Assembly: GCA_021325095.1 (NCBI GenBank)
Contig: JAJPHV010000087.1
Coordinates: 1-44,977 of the forward strand
Direction: 5' to 3'
Source: Chloroflexota bacterium
Lineage (GTDB): Bacteria; Chloroflexota; Anaerolineae; Aggregatilineales; UBA2796
Length of the DNA stretch: 44,977 nt
Shown: positions 32,847 through 41,594 of the stretch, piece by piece
Layout: the number at the start of each line of letters is the position of its first letter
Position numbering within the stretch: position 1 is the first letter of the stretch
Notes under the pieces: generated by a model
Seen by the model: only the letters and a program-made list of their open reading frames with translations
Databases searched by the model: none
Told to the model about the DNA's origin: nothing
Translations under genes and position numbers: made by a program

Positions 32847-33977
32847 ATGACGCAACGCCTGTGGCCTGTCATTCGCAATTTGCTGATCCCGCTGATCCTC
32901 GGCACTCTGCTGATCGGGTGCGTGGTGATCGCCATTGTCCTGCTGACCAGACCGGCCAACAGCCGACTGAACCCGTTGGAGTCGCTGGTGCTGCGCATCA
33001 CGCTCTCCGCCCGCAACGATGCGCTCAAGAAGCCCGCTGGCTCCGACCCGACACCGCTGCGCTTCGTGGTCGGCAAAGGCGATACGGCCAGCACCATCGC
33101 GGAGAAGCTGATCTCGCAAGGGCTGATCAGCGATGCCGATCTGTTCCGCAACTACGTGCGCTACTACGGGATCGACGCACAGTTACAGGCCGGGACGTAC
33201 TTTCTGCGCAAGACGTATACCATCCCGGAAATCGCCCTGGCGCTGACCAACGCCGGGGCCAGCACCGTGACCGTGCAGGTGATCGAGGGCTGGCGCATGG
33301 AGGAAATCGCCAGAGCTATCGACGCGAACCCGTCGCTGGCTTTCAAGGGTGCGGATTTCTTGCGGCTGGCCGGGCGTGGTGCAGTTGTTCCGCCGGAATT
33401 TGCCGCACGTGTTGGCCTGCCGCTCGGCAGTTCGCTAGAGGGGTTCCTGTTCCCGGCAACCTACACGCTGCCCGCCGATGCGCCCGCCGACGAACTGATC
33501 AACCGCATGGTGCAGAATTTCAATGCGCAAGTCACCGACCAGATGAAGGCGGACGCGGCCAAGCAGGGTCTGACGCTGTACCAGGCGGTGACGCTGGCCT
33601 CCATCGTGGAGCGGGAGGCTGTGGTCGCGGACGAGCGCCCGCTGATCGCCGGGCTGTACCTGAACCGCCTGCGTAAGTCGATGACGCTCGATGCCGACCC
33701 GACGGTGCAGTATCCGTTGGGCAACACGCGCGACCCGGCCACGTGGTGGCCGCAGATCAGCATCGACGATTACCGGAACGTGAACTCGCCGTACAACACC
33801 TATCTCAATCCGGGACTGCCGCCCGGCCCGATTGCCAACCCCGGCCTGTCGTCCATCCGGGCCGTGATCTACCCGCAAGCCTCGGAATACCTGTATTTCC
33901 GGGCGACGTGTACCGGCGATGGCCGCCACAAGTTCGCCGCGACACTGGCCGAGCAGCAGGCGAACGCCTGCCCGTAA
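32847..33977 (+). CDS. mltG: Endolytic transglycosylase MltG
   Basis: A 376-residue membrane-anchored lytic transglycosylase that cleaves nascent glycan strands and so sets their length. One transmembrane helix (about 12-33) is followed by a LysM-like segment (FVVGKGDTASTIAEKLISQG), then the YceG domain with catalytic E255 in ASIVEREAVV, and the family C-terminus NTYLNPGLPPGPIANPG. The ATG at 32847 is preceded by GAGGTG with six bases of spacing; the upstream in-frame GTG (32838) overlaps that ribosome-binding site and is less likely. It stands alone after a sugar importer, next to a palindromic repeat on each side. Confidence 0.95.
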   Translation: MTQRLWPVIRNLLIPLILGTLLIGCVVIAIVLLTRPANSRLNPLESLVLRITLSARNDALKKPAGSDPTPLRFVVGKGDTASTIAEKLISQGLISDADLFRNYVRYYGIDAQLQAGTYFLRKTYTIPEIALALTNAGASTVTVQVIEGWRMEEIARAIDANPSLAFKGADFLRLAGRGAVVPPEFAARVGLPLGSSLEGFLFPATYTLPADAPADELINRMVQNFNAQVTDQMKADAAKQGLTLYQAVTLASIVEREAVVADERPLIAGLYLNRLRKSMTLDADPTVQYPLGNTRDPATWWPQISIDDYRNVNSPYNTYLNPGLPPGPIANPGLSSIRAVIYPQASEYLYFRATCTGDGRHKFAATLAEQQANACP

Positions 33978-33987
33978 AAACGGTAAA

Positions 33988-34029
33988 CCTCACCCCCAAC
34001 CCCCTCTCCGCCTCGCAGAGAGGGGGAGC
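33988..34029 (+). repeat. Dispersed palindromic repeat, copy 5
   Basis: Canonical orientation: CCTCACCCCCAACCCC, CTCTCC, loop, GAGAGGGGG. Located after mltG and before the convergent propeller gene. Confidence 0.82.
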
Positions 34030-34031
34030 TA

Positions 34032-34051
34032 GACCGAGGCGGGCCTCGGTC
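34032..34051. terminator. GC-rich hairpin between convergent genes
   Basis: GACCGAGG (34032-34039) and CCTCGGTC (34044-34051) form a perfect eight-pair stem with a CGGG loop, six bases beyond the propeller gene stop. It lacks a T-tract, so it is only a possible terminator or mRNA end stabiliser. Confidence 0.45.
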
Positions 34052-34057
34052 CGGCGC

Positions 34058-35353
34058 TCACTGCGCGCTGTCGAGCGCGTTGAGCTTGATGATCCGTGCA
34101 TCGCGCATCAGGACATAGAGTTCGTTCTTGCCGTTGAAAGCCATGCTGTAGGCCGGGTTGGCAGGCAACTTGATCAGGTCCAGGTAGCGGCCACTTGAGT
34201 CAAAGACCATAATACCCTTGAAGTCCGAGACGTAGATGTTGCCTTTGGCATCCACCGCGATGGCATCCTGAAATGCCTGGAACTGATCGGGGGCGTTGCC
34301 CCGCTGCCCGAACCGGTTCACGTACTTGCCGCTGGCGGTGAACCTGAACACGGCATAGTCAAAATTGCTCAGGACGAAGACGTTACCCAGACCATCGACG
34401 GCCAGACGTGGAGTCAGCGGGGACGAATCGGTCTGTGTGCTGATGGCCTGCGCGACGCGGCTGGAGATTTTTCCGTCAGGGCTGATGCGGATCAGGTCGT
34501 CCGACGTGTAGTTGTGGCTGACAAAGGCTTGCAGCCTGCCATCGGGCAGCACAGCCAAGTCCTGAAAACTGTCCTTGTCGCCAGAGATTTTGCCGAGCAG
34601 CTTGCCCGTCGCCCCCTCGTATTTCAAGATGTTGGCCGAGGCCGTGTTGACGACGACGTACACGGTTCCGGTACGGTCTGCGGCCAGGGCCGTCACAATA
34701 GGCTTTTTGCCGTCCAGCATCCAGCCATTGAGGTATCTTCCTTCGGCGTCCAGCCGCTGAATGCGGCCCGTGTCGAAATCCGACACGTAGATATTGCCGT
34801 CGCCGTCGATGGCGAGGTGGCGCGGGTCTTTGAACAGCCCGGAGCCGGTTCCATCACCGCCGAAGATCAGCGCTGCGCCGTCGCCGGCTCCCACGGCCTG
34901 GCGCTGGAATGGGGTGGGCGTCCTGGTTCCCCCGGGGGCCACGACGCCCGGTCTGCGGGTTGCCGTCGGCTGCCCAAAGGACTGGCTGATCGCGGAATTA
35001 ATGACGTTCATGATCTGGTTACGCAGCACCATGTTCGTCAGGAAAATGGGCAGCGTGCTTGCCCCGACGACGATCAGGATGATCAACACGGCAAACAGCC
35101 GCCAGAAGCAGCCGCCGCTTCGCCGCCGCTCTGGTATGCCTGTGTAGGGCAAGGCGGATTCGACCACAGGGGCTGGAATCTGCACCATGATGACGGGCGC
35201 TTCCATCGGGGTTTGAAAGGCAGGTTGGGCACGCAGGTGTTCTGGAACGACGACCACGTTGCCGCAGAACTCACACTTGATCTGGCTTTCGTTGCCCTTG
35301 ATTTCCAGCGGCGCGCCGCACGTTGGACAGACTAACGACTCCACTTCGGACAT
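34058..35353 (-). CDS. Zinc-ribbon membrane protein with extracytoplasmic NHL-type beta-propeller
   Basis: A 431-residue protein. Residues 9-31 form a cytosolic zinc ribbon (CPTCG...CEFCG). A Pro-rich stretch is followed by one transmembrane helix (about 84-110, FWRLFAVLIILIVVGAS). After a TPT-rich linker come about five NHL/SMP-30-like blades with the recurrent AIDGDGNIYVSD, ADRTGTVYVV, VDGLGNVFVL and AVDAKGNIYVSD motifs. With the ribbon inside and the propeller outside, it could transmit or scaffold across the membrane. GGGAG lies nine bases before the ATG. Function is not known; the combination is seen in Chloroflexota-like proteins (from memory). Confidence 0.85.
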   Translation of the reverse strand: MSEVESLVCPTCGAPLEIKGNESQIKCEFCGNVVVVPEHLRAQPAFQTPMEAPVIMVQIPAPVVESALPYTGIPERRRSGGCFWRLFAVLIILIVVGASTLPIFLTNMVLRNQIMNVINSAISQSFGQPTATRRPGVVAPGGTRTPTPFQRQAVGAGDGAALIFGGDGTGSGLFKDPRHLAIDGDGNIYVSDFDTGRIQRLDAEGRYLNGWMLDGKKPIVTALAADRTGTVYVVVNTASANILKYEGATGKLLGKISGDKDSFQDLAVLPDGRLQAFVSHNYTSDDLIRISPDGKISSRVAQAISTQTDSSPLTPRLAVDGLGNVFVLSNFDYAVFRFTASGKYVNRFGQRGNAPDQFQAFQDAIAVDAKGNIYVSDFKGIMVFDSSGRYLDLIKLPANPAYSMAFNGKNELYVLMRDARIIKLNALDSAQ

Positions 35354-35428
35354 GCGTATTGGCTCCCAGTTGCAATAAACTGATTACGATGAAGTGGCCC
35401 TCATGATACAGGACATGCCACAGAAAGG

Positions 35429-36718
35429 CTAATCCCGAAAGCGGGGCAGGGAGAGCGCGTAGAAGATCAGCAAGATAACCATTGAGACAACTTTGACGGC
35501 GGCGACCACCATCAGGTTGTCCATGATGCGGCGCGCTGTACCCGCAAGCAGCACATTCACCGCCAGCGCCAGCACACCCGCCATAATCACGCTGCCCGCA
35601 ATACGTGCCTGCCGTCCGGTTGCCGTCAGCAGGGCAATGTATGGCGCGCTGATGCAAACCGGGAGCGTCATCCAACACACCACCGCCAGGATCGGTGCGG
35701 CAGGGGCATAGCCAGGGCCAAGCGCGATCATCGTCAGCGGCTGGGCCAGCACGGTGCAGCTCGCACTCAGCCCCAGCCCCATGAGCAACCCGATGCCCAG
35801 ATCGCGGCGCAGCGCCCGCCTTGCCACCTCCGGGCGGCGCACGTAGCCGACGTAACGCGGCAATGCAACCACCCCCCAGGCTGTCGGGACGAGCAGCAGC
35901 ACATTCAGGATGCGAAAGGGCGCGGCGTAGAGTGCCACTGCGTCCGGCGCACCGGCCCGCCAGTAGAAGGCCTTGACCACGTAGATGTCGAGAGATTGGA
36001 AGGCCGTGCCCGCCAGATTGATGATCATAAAAGGCAGCGCGGCGTAGAGCAGCCAGCCCCAGGAGACCGCCTGATTGGGCGATGCCGCCTCTTCAAAGCG
36101 GGTCAGGCGCAGCGCCGCCAGCAGTCCGACCAGGCTGCCCACGAACAGACCCCACAGGGCCGCCGCGGCCCGATCCCCGAGGAGGGCAAAACCGGGCATG
36201 ACCAGGGCGACGGTTGCCAGCGCCGAGGCCAGCGCCGCGATGCCCTCGATCCAGGCCGTCTGGCGGACGCGCCCCAGGCCGGTCAACGCTGCCGTCAGGG
36301 CCCGCATGACGCCGCGCGGCGCGAGGCTCAGGCCGCCGATCAGGAGCAGATCGGGGCGGCCCAGGTTGGGCGTCAGCAGGGCCAGCACGGTCAGGGCCGC
36401 TGTCGTCAGCAGCGCCAGGGCAAGCCGCAGCAGGCTGGCGCTGCGGGTGAGGACGGCGGCAAACTCCCGATCCGCCGCAATCTCGCGCGTCAGGATGATG
36501 TCGAAGCCGAAGTCGGCGACAACACCCGCCAGGCCGACGCTGGTCGTTGCCAGCGAGTACGCACCGAAGACCGGCTCGGCCATGACGCGCACCAACAGCA
36601 GCCCTACCGCCAGCGTCAGCGCCTGGGCTGCGCTGCGGCTGGACAGCAGGGCCAGGAAATCCAGCGCAAATGGGGAACGAAAGAGTGAACGGACGCCATG
36701 CACGATAGTTTCTACCAC
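35429..36718 (-). CDS. Polysaccharide biosynthesis protein / lipid-linked oligosaccharide flippase
   Basis: A 429-residue membrane protein with about 12 hydrophobic segments, of the MATE/Wzx (MVF superfamily) type. The N-terminal part (SSRSAAQALTLAVGLLLVRV, then FGAYSLATTSVGLAGVVADF and GFDIILTREIA) is typical of Wzx-like flippases, which move undecaprenyl-linked glycans outward. The reading frame starts at a GTG (36718) with a poor ribosome-binding site. No polysaccharide operon accompanies it, but the GT-C enzyme at 3615 could act in a related route. Substrate unknown. Confidence 0.85.
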   Translation of the reverse strand: MVETIVHGVRSLFRSPFALDFLALLSSRSAAQALTLAVGLLLVRVMAEPVFGAYSLATTSVGLAGVVADFGFDIILTREIAADREFAAVLTRSASLLRLALALLTTAALTVLALLTPNLGRPDLLLIGGLSLAPRGVMRALTAALTGLGRVRQTAWIEGIAALASALATVALVMPGFALLGDRAAAALWGLFVGSLVGLLAALRLTRFEEAASPNQAVSWGWLLYAALPFMIINLAGTAFQSLDIYVVKAFYWRAGAPDAVALYAAPFRILNVLLLVPTAWGVVALPRYVGYVRRPEVARRALRRDLGIGLLMGLGLSASCTVLAQPLTMIALGPGYAPAAPILAVVCWMTLPVCISAPYIALLTATGRQARIAGSVIMAGVLALAVNVLLAGTARRIMDNLMVVAAVKVVSMVILLIFYALSLPRFRD

Positions 36719-36888
36719 CCCACCCGTAGCCTTACGCGGCCAGCGAATTGTCCGAGGGCTAACCTCTCTGTATATATTCTGTCACACATCTCAATTGTGA
36801 AGGCGGATTTGAGGGCCAGTACAGGTCATGGGGTCCCAAGAACGTTAAATGATTATGAAATTCGCCCAAACAGGCTTGTGCCCCGCTC

Positions 36889-36926
36889 AGAACTGCGCTA
36901 CACTGAACGCAGTGTTTAGCAGTTCT
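36889..36926 (+). other. Two-tier hairpin in an otherwise empty gap
   Basis: Outer arms AGAACTGC (36889-36896) and GCAGTTCT (36919-36926) pair perfectly, and inside them ACACTG (36900-36905) and CAGTGT (36910-36915) pair perfectly around an AACG loop; GCT and TTA form a symmetrical internal loop. A small structured RNA or operator is possible. The surrounding gap 36719-37038 (320 bases) contains no gene. Confidence 0.7.
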
Positions 36927-36970
36927 CCTCTCAGGTATCACCTCTTCAGTCTTTTTGGGCATACCTTCTG

Positions 36971-37023
36971 CTAACCGTAAAAAAGATTTTACCAGACTTC
37001 CCGGTGAATTCCTTACGGTTTAG
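36971..37023 (+). other. Structured leader before the small exported-protein gene
   Basis: CTAACCGTAA (36971-36980) and TTACGGTTTAG (37013-37023) pair with one bulge, enclosing a further small dyad. The right arm ends three bases before the GAGGT ribosome-binding site (37026-37030), so folding could affect translation of the gene at 37039. Confidence 0.5.
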
Positions 37024-37038
37024 TTGAGGTATGTAGTC

Positions 37039-37569
37039 GTGTCCACCCAAAGCACGCGGGATGTCCGCCAACTTGTTGCTGTCATTGCCATCGTTACCGC
37101 TGTAGTGCTTGCCATCCTTGCGCTTGGGGCAACGCTGCCTGCCAGGGCACAGCCTACGGCACTGGCCGAGCCGTCAACCCTGACCGAACTGCCCAACGAA
37201 GTGAGGCCGGGCCATGACTTGCCCGCCCAGGCCCGGTGCACTTACCCTCCCTACGGGTCATTGTTCATCGGCTGTCGAATCCTGATCAGCGATCACGTCT
37301 ATTTCATTACCTACCACCTGAAACGCCGGATTATCACCCGCACCTCGATTGCCATCGACGGCGAGACGATAGGTCAGCTGATCCTGGCGTGGGGACTTCC
37401 AACCGGGATCAGGCGTGCGGGCTGGATGTCCGAGGTGCACTGGGGAGACCGTTCCGTCTACGTGGGCGCGCGTACTTTTTCGCCGACCAGCCGAACCGCG
37501 TTCATATCCTTTGACCTGGAGCCAGGGCAGACTGCACCCTGGACAGGCTTTACCAATAGGGATGGATGA
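37039..37569 (+). CDS. Small exported protein of unknown function
   Basis: A 176-residue protein I do not recognise. Residues 1-37 are a signal peptide or signal anchor (VAVIAIVTAVVLAILALG, likely cut after ARA). The mature part has two cysteines (C67, C79) that could form a disulfide, and a compact beta-rich pattern: LFIGCRILISDHVYFITY, ITRTSIAIDGETIGQLIL, then WGLPTGIRRAG and VYVGARTF. The GTG at 37039 was chosen because GAGGT precedes it by eight bases. It lies behind a structured leader. The sequence resembles lineage-specific Chloroflexota exported proteins. The next gene starts 85 bases later on the same strand. Confidence 0.75.
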   Translation: MSTQSTRDVRQLVAVIAIVTAVVLAILALGATLPARAQPTALAEPSTLTELPNEVRPGHDLPAQARCTYPPYGSLFIGCRILISDHVYFITYHLKRRIITRTSIAIDGETIGQLILAWGLPTGIRRAGWMSEVHWGDRSVYVGARTFSPTSRTAFISFDLEPGQTAPWTGFTNRDG

Positions 37570-37654
37570 GCAGTTGGACGGGAAGCCCCGATCTGTTATA
37601 TGATGATTCAGCCAGATTCGGATCGTTCGATGGTGTGCTGAGGAACGATAGAGG

Positions 37655-38683
37655 ATGTTGGAACGGTTTTATGCCCAATTACCGGAATTCGCCCGACCCG
37701 ATCACCCGTTGATGCGCTATGCGCTGCTGCGCGGCGCGCGCCGCCAGGATCGGCGCGCCCAGGTGCTGCGCTTTATCCTGGGCGTGCTGCTTACACTGCT
37801 GCTGCTTGTGCCGGGCTACCAGATTGCGACGGATGTCGGACGTTCGACCCTGGATGCGGCCAACCTGATCGGCAAATTGTTTCTGGTGCTGTACTGGCCG
37901 CTGGTCCTGGTTCAGATCATCGCGCGCATTTTTGCGATCAGTTCAACCAGCGGCGTGATCGCCTCTGAGGTCCAGCACGGCACGTGGGATACCCTCAAGG
38001 TGACGACAGACGGCGCACAATTGGCACTCAAGACGCGCTGGGCCGCCGTCTTTTACCGGCTGCGCTGGCTGTTGATCCTGCTCGTGGCGGCGCGGGTCGT
38101 GTTCATTGTCGGCGCGCTGATCGATCTGACGTCCTTCCAGGGACGCTACCTCGATCTGCTGCTGAGTGGGACGACGCCCTTTGGCCCACCCAACGTCTCG
38201 AATGAACTCTCGGTGGTGCTGGGCATTGTGACCACCGCCATGATGATGACGGCCAGTTTGCTCATGCCCTTCACAGCGGTGGCTTTCGACGCGGGGGTAG
38301 GGATGCTGCTCGGCACGGTGGCACGTGGGCGGCTGGTCGGCCTTCTGGGGCAGGTCATCCTGATCATTCTTCGCATGGTGGTCACAGGGCTGGCCCTGTT
38401 CATAGGGGCGGCAGTGCTCTCACTCGGCACCGCGCGATTCAGTCTGTTCGCGCCAGGCGATAATCCCGTCGGGGCATGGATCGGCGCGCTGTTTGGGATT
38501 GGCGAGGGCGATCTGGGCCTGACGCTGCTGCACCTGCCACACGTGCAGCGGTTGTGGGCCGACATCGAGTACGGGGTACTGGTCAGTATCGCGCTGCTCG
38601 GCTACGCGCTGCTGCAAGCGGGGCTGGCGAACCTGCTGGTCAAATGGGCGGGACGGCGCGCCACCAAAGCCGATACGCTGTAA
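37655..38683 (+). CDS. Multi-pass membrane protein, ABC-2-permease-like
   Basis: A 342-residue membrane protein with about eight hydrophobic segments. The segment GVIASEVQHGTWDTLKVTT after the second helix mirrors the IASEREHGTWDLLLLTP loop of ABC-2-type export permeases, where it contacts the ATPase. No ATPase gene lies beside it, and the long cytosolic start (MLERFYAQLPEFARPDHPLM) precedes the first helix. The ATG at 37655 has GAGGAACGATAGAGG upstream. It is either an exporter whose ATPase is elsewhere or a lineage-specific membrane protein. Confidence in the coding call is high, in the family moderate. Confidence 0.75.
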   Translation: MLERFYAQLPEFARPDHPLMRYALLRGARRQDRRAQVLRFILGVLLTLLLLVPGYQIATDVGRSTLDAANLIGKLFLVLYWPLVLVQIIARIFAISSTSGVIASEVQHGTWDTLKVTTDGAQLALKTRWAAVFYRLRWLLILLVAARVVFIVGALIDLTSFQGRYLDLLLSGTTPFGPPNVSNELSVVLGIVTTAMMMTASLLMPFTAVAFDAGVGMLLGTVARGRLVGLLGQVILIILRMVVTGLALFIGAAVLSLGTARFSLFAPGDNPVGAWIGALFGIGEGDLGLTLLHLPHVQRLWADIEYGVLVSIALLGYALLQAGLANLLVKWAGRRATKADTL

Positions 38684-38694
38684 TTCAATCTTTG

Positions 38695-38733
38695 CCTCAC
38701 CCCCAACCCCTCTCCACCAGAGTGAAGAGGGGA
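38695..38733 (+). repeat. Dispersed palindromic repeat, copy 6
   Basis: Canonical CCTCACCCCCAACCCC followed by TCTCCACCAGAGTGAAGAGGGGAG, between convergent genes, directly after the membrane-protein gene. Confidence 0.82.
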
Positions 38734-38784
38734 GTTGTCCATAGGCTATTGACTTCTCCCAGTTCGGCGAGGTAACGACCAGAG

Positions 38785-39891
38785 CTACGTCCGTTTGCCG
38801 CGCGCCAGGATCGGGAAAACCTGCTCGACCTTGCCATCGCAGACGCCGATCAGTTCGTCCGACAGGTTGACCGCCGTGCAGACATGCACCGGATAAAAGG
38901 CAACCTTGTCGCCGATCTGCGGATCAGCACCCGGCCCCAGCCGCACAACCCCGTGTTCCTCGGACATGCTCTCCACGTAGGCGTCCATGCCGACGGCGCG
39001 GGCGTATTTCAAATTGAGGCGCGCCGGGACAATATCGCCGGAGAAGGTCTTTGAGCCGCCGTCAACGGTGGCCTTGTCCGGCGCGGGGCGGCTGACAACC
39101 GTGCAGAGGATGGACAGCGCCACGTCGTCATAGCTGATAACGCCATACTCGGCCATCATGTAATCGCCAAAGATGTACGTGCCGGGCCGTAGCTCCGTGA
39201 CGCCGGGAACCTGCGCCGCGTAGCGAGCAGTGGGTGTCGAGCCCAGGCTCACCTCACGGATGGGGAAGCCAGAAACACGCAGCCGATCCGCCAGCGAGGC
39301 CATGAGTTCGCCTTCCTCTCTGCCCAGATCGGCAGCCGTGCGGCCTTCTGCCCCGGCGAAGAAGACACTGCGGAAGGTGAACAGGCCGTCGAGTTCCAGA
39401 CCGGGCAGCGTCATGACCAACCTGCATAGCGCCTCGGCCTTAGCGGGCGGCACACCGGAACGGTTCATGCCCAGGTCGATCTCGACGCGCACGCGGATGG
39501 TCGTACCTGCTGCTGCGGCGGCGCTGCTCAGGCCGCGCGCCCCGACTTCGCTATCGACCCCGACGGCAAGGGTGCAGGTACGGGCCAGTTCCGCCGCCCG
39601 CCGCCATTTTTCCACGCCGATGATCGGGTAGGCGATGAAAATGTCGTCGCAGCCGCCCGCCGCGAACACCTCCGCCTCGGAAACCTTCGCTACCGTGATC
39701 CCGGCAGCGCCTGCCCGCTGCTGGCGGAGCGCGATCTCCGGGACTTTGTGGGTCTTGACGTGGGGGCGCAACTTCGCGCCACTGGCACTGATAGCCGTCT
39801 GCCAGTTGCGGATATTGGCATCCATCTTGGGCAGATCAACGAGCAAGCATGGCGTATCCAGGTCAGAAATCGGCGTTCCAGGGCGAATCAT
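38785..39891 (-). CDS. PLP-dependent D-serine dehydratase / D-threonine aldolase-like enzyme
   Basis: A 368-residue fold-type III PLP enzyme (alanine-racemase-like barrel plus C-terminal beta domain). The cofactor lysine is K46 in LRPHVKTHKVPEIA. FIAYPIIG, VEIDLGMNRSGV and VSLGSTPTARYA are family segments. The C-terminal metal pair reads H336-x-C338 (FYPVHVCTAVNL). From memory, zinc-dependent D-serine dehydratases use His-x-Cys at this place and bacterial D-threonine aldolases His-x-Asp, so a D-serine dehydratase-like or similar D-amino-acid lyase activity is favoured. It would make pyruvate and ammonia from D-serine. It is a single gene with a weak ribosome-binding site. Confidence 0.87.
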   Translation of the reverse strand: MIRPGTPISDLDTPCLLVDLPKMDANIRNWQTAISASGAKLRPHVKTHKVPEIALRQQRAGAAGITVAKVSEAEVFAAGGCDDIFIAYPIIGVEKWRRAAELARTCTLAVGVDSEVGARGLSSAAAAAGTTIRVRVEIDLGMNRSGVPPAKAEALCRLVMTLPGLELDGLFTFRSVFFAGAEGRTAADLGREEGELMASLADRLRVSGFPIREVSLGSTPTARYAAQVPGVTELRPGTYIFGDYMMAEYGVISYDDVALSILCTVVSRPAPDKATVDGGSKTFSGDIVPARLNLKYARAVGMDAYVESMSEEHGVVRLGPGADPQIGDKVAFYPVHVCTAVNLSDELIGVCDGKVEQVFPILARGKRT

Positions 39892-39922
39892 AAGTTTATT
39901 CTCATTTAGTTCGACATGAATT

Positions 39923-39962
39923 CTCCCCGCTCCACGCTGTGGAGCGGGGTCGAGGGTGAGGT
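39923..39962 (-). repeat. Dispersed palindromic repeat, copy 7
   Basis: CCCCGCTCCAC and GTGGAGCGGGG pair perfectly over a GCT loop, followed by TCGAGGGTGAGGT. It lies between the PLP enzyme gene and the DsbA-like gene. Confidence 0.85.
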
Positions 39963-39970
39963 AAACCGAC

Positions 39971-40813
39971 TCAACCGCCCGCCTGCTTCATTTCGGCGTC
40001 GATGGCGGCGGCGAAGGCTTCAAAACGCTGCGCGCCGACCAAGATGTTGCCGTTGATGAAGAAGGTCGGCGTCCCGGACACGCTGTAGCCGATGCCCGCA
40101 TCGAAGTCGCTCTGAATCTTGGACTGGAATTTGGCGGAGTCCAGGCACGCAGCAAACTTCTGGCTGTCCGCGACGTTCACCTGGCTCGCGTACTGGACGA
40201 GCGCATCCCGGCTCAGGTTCTTCTGGTTGTTGAACAGCATGTCGTGATATTCCCAGAATTTGCCCTGCTCGTTGGCGCATTCGGCAGCCAGCGCGGCCCG
40301 GTTGGCGTCGGGGTGAATCTGGGTCAGTGGAAAGTTGCGGTAGACGAAGCGGACCTTGTTTCCGTACTTCTCACGGATGAGCGGATACGTTTCCTTGAAG
40401 AAGATCTCACAGTACGGGCACTGGAAATCAGAAAACTCGACGATAGTCACTTTGGCGTCAGGTGGCCCCCAGGCTGGCGCGCCTTCCGTGGAAACATTCT
40501 GGCGCGGGATGGGCGTGGGCACGGCGGCCACCGAGTCGCGCGGGATGCTGGCGACGGCGGTAGCGACAGCTTCCTGCGCAGCGCCGGAAGCGGCACTGAT
40601 CACCTCAGCTTTGATGCTGTTGATGGCGTTATTGGTCGTGGTCGAGAACGTGATCCAGGCGACGGCAAACCCCGCGACAAAAAACAGCACGGCGATCACG
40701 AAATAATAGATGGTCGCCTGGCTGATGACAATGACATCTCCTGGGCGTGGTTCATCCGGCTGTTTTTCGGGAAGGCGGATCGGTTCTGACGGCTTGACTT
40801 CTTGGTTATCCAT
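39971..40813 (-). CDS. Membrane-anchored DsbA-family thiol-disulfide oxidoreductase
   Basis: A 280-residue protein: cytosolic tail with many Pro and Glu (residues 1-30), one transmembrane helix (about 33-56), an extracytoplasmic Ala-rich stalk and a DsbA/BdbD-like domain from about 110. The active site is C132-P-Y-C135 in FSDFQCPYCEIFF, and the cis-proline loop is SGTPTFFING. It would oxidise thiols or form disulfides in exported proteins. An extra pair of cysteines (AAECANEQG and FAACLDSA) is present. Starts at 40825 and 40813 are both possible; 40813 gives the expected short cytosolic N-terminus. Possible clients here include the exported proteins with paired cysteines. Confidence 0.9.
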   Translation of the reverse strand: MDNQEVKPSEPIRLPEKQPDEPRPGDVIVISQATIYYFVIAVLFFVAGFAVAWITFSTTTNNAINSIKAEVISAASGAAQEAVATAVASIPRDSVAAVPTPIPRQNVSTEGAPAWGPPDAKVTIVEFSDFQCPYCEIFFKETYPLIREKYGNKVRFVYRNFPLTQIHPDANRAALAAECANEQGKFWEYHDMLFNNQKNLSRDALVQYASQVNVADSQKFAACLDSAKFQSKIQSDFDAGIGYSVSGTPTFFINGNILVGAQRFEAFAAAIDAEMKQAGG

Positions 40814-40989
40814 TGCGTGTAACATCCCATGTAAATACGAGCCAGCCCACTCATTGTACAGACTTTGTGAGCCAGCCGCTACACCGGATTGTTACCAGAT
40901 TGTCACAGTTATCCCGGTTGCCAGCCAGGCAGTGCTCGTTCTCGCCACGCCGGCTCGCCCAGGGCGCGGATCAGCGACGCGCTCAGTCC

Positions 40990-41478
<489 letters not shown>

Positions 41479-41594
41479 TGAAATCTCCTCTCACCCTGCC
41501 TGACAAAACTCATTGGATGAGATGCTGCTACTGAGCAGCGATTTGCCATCTACTCAGTCCTCATCACCCCGATTAGACAGATCAGATCGCAGTC

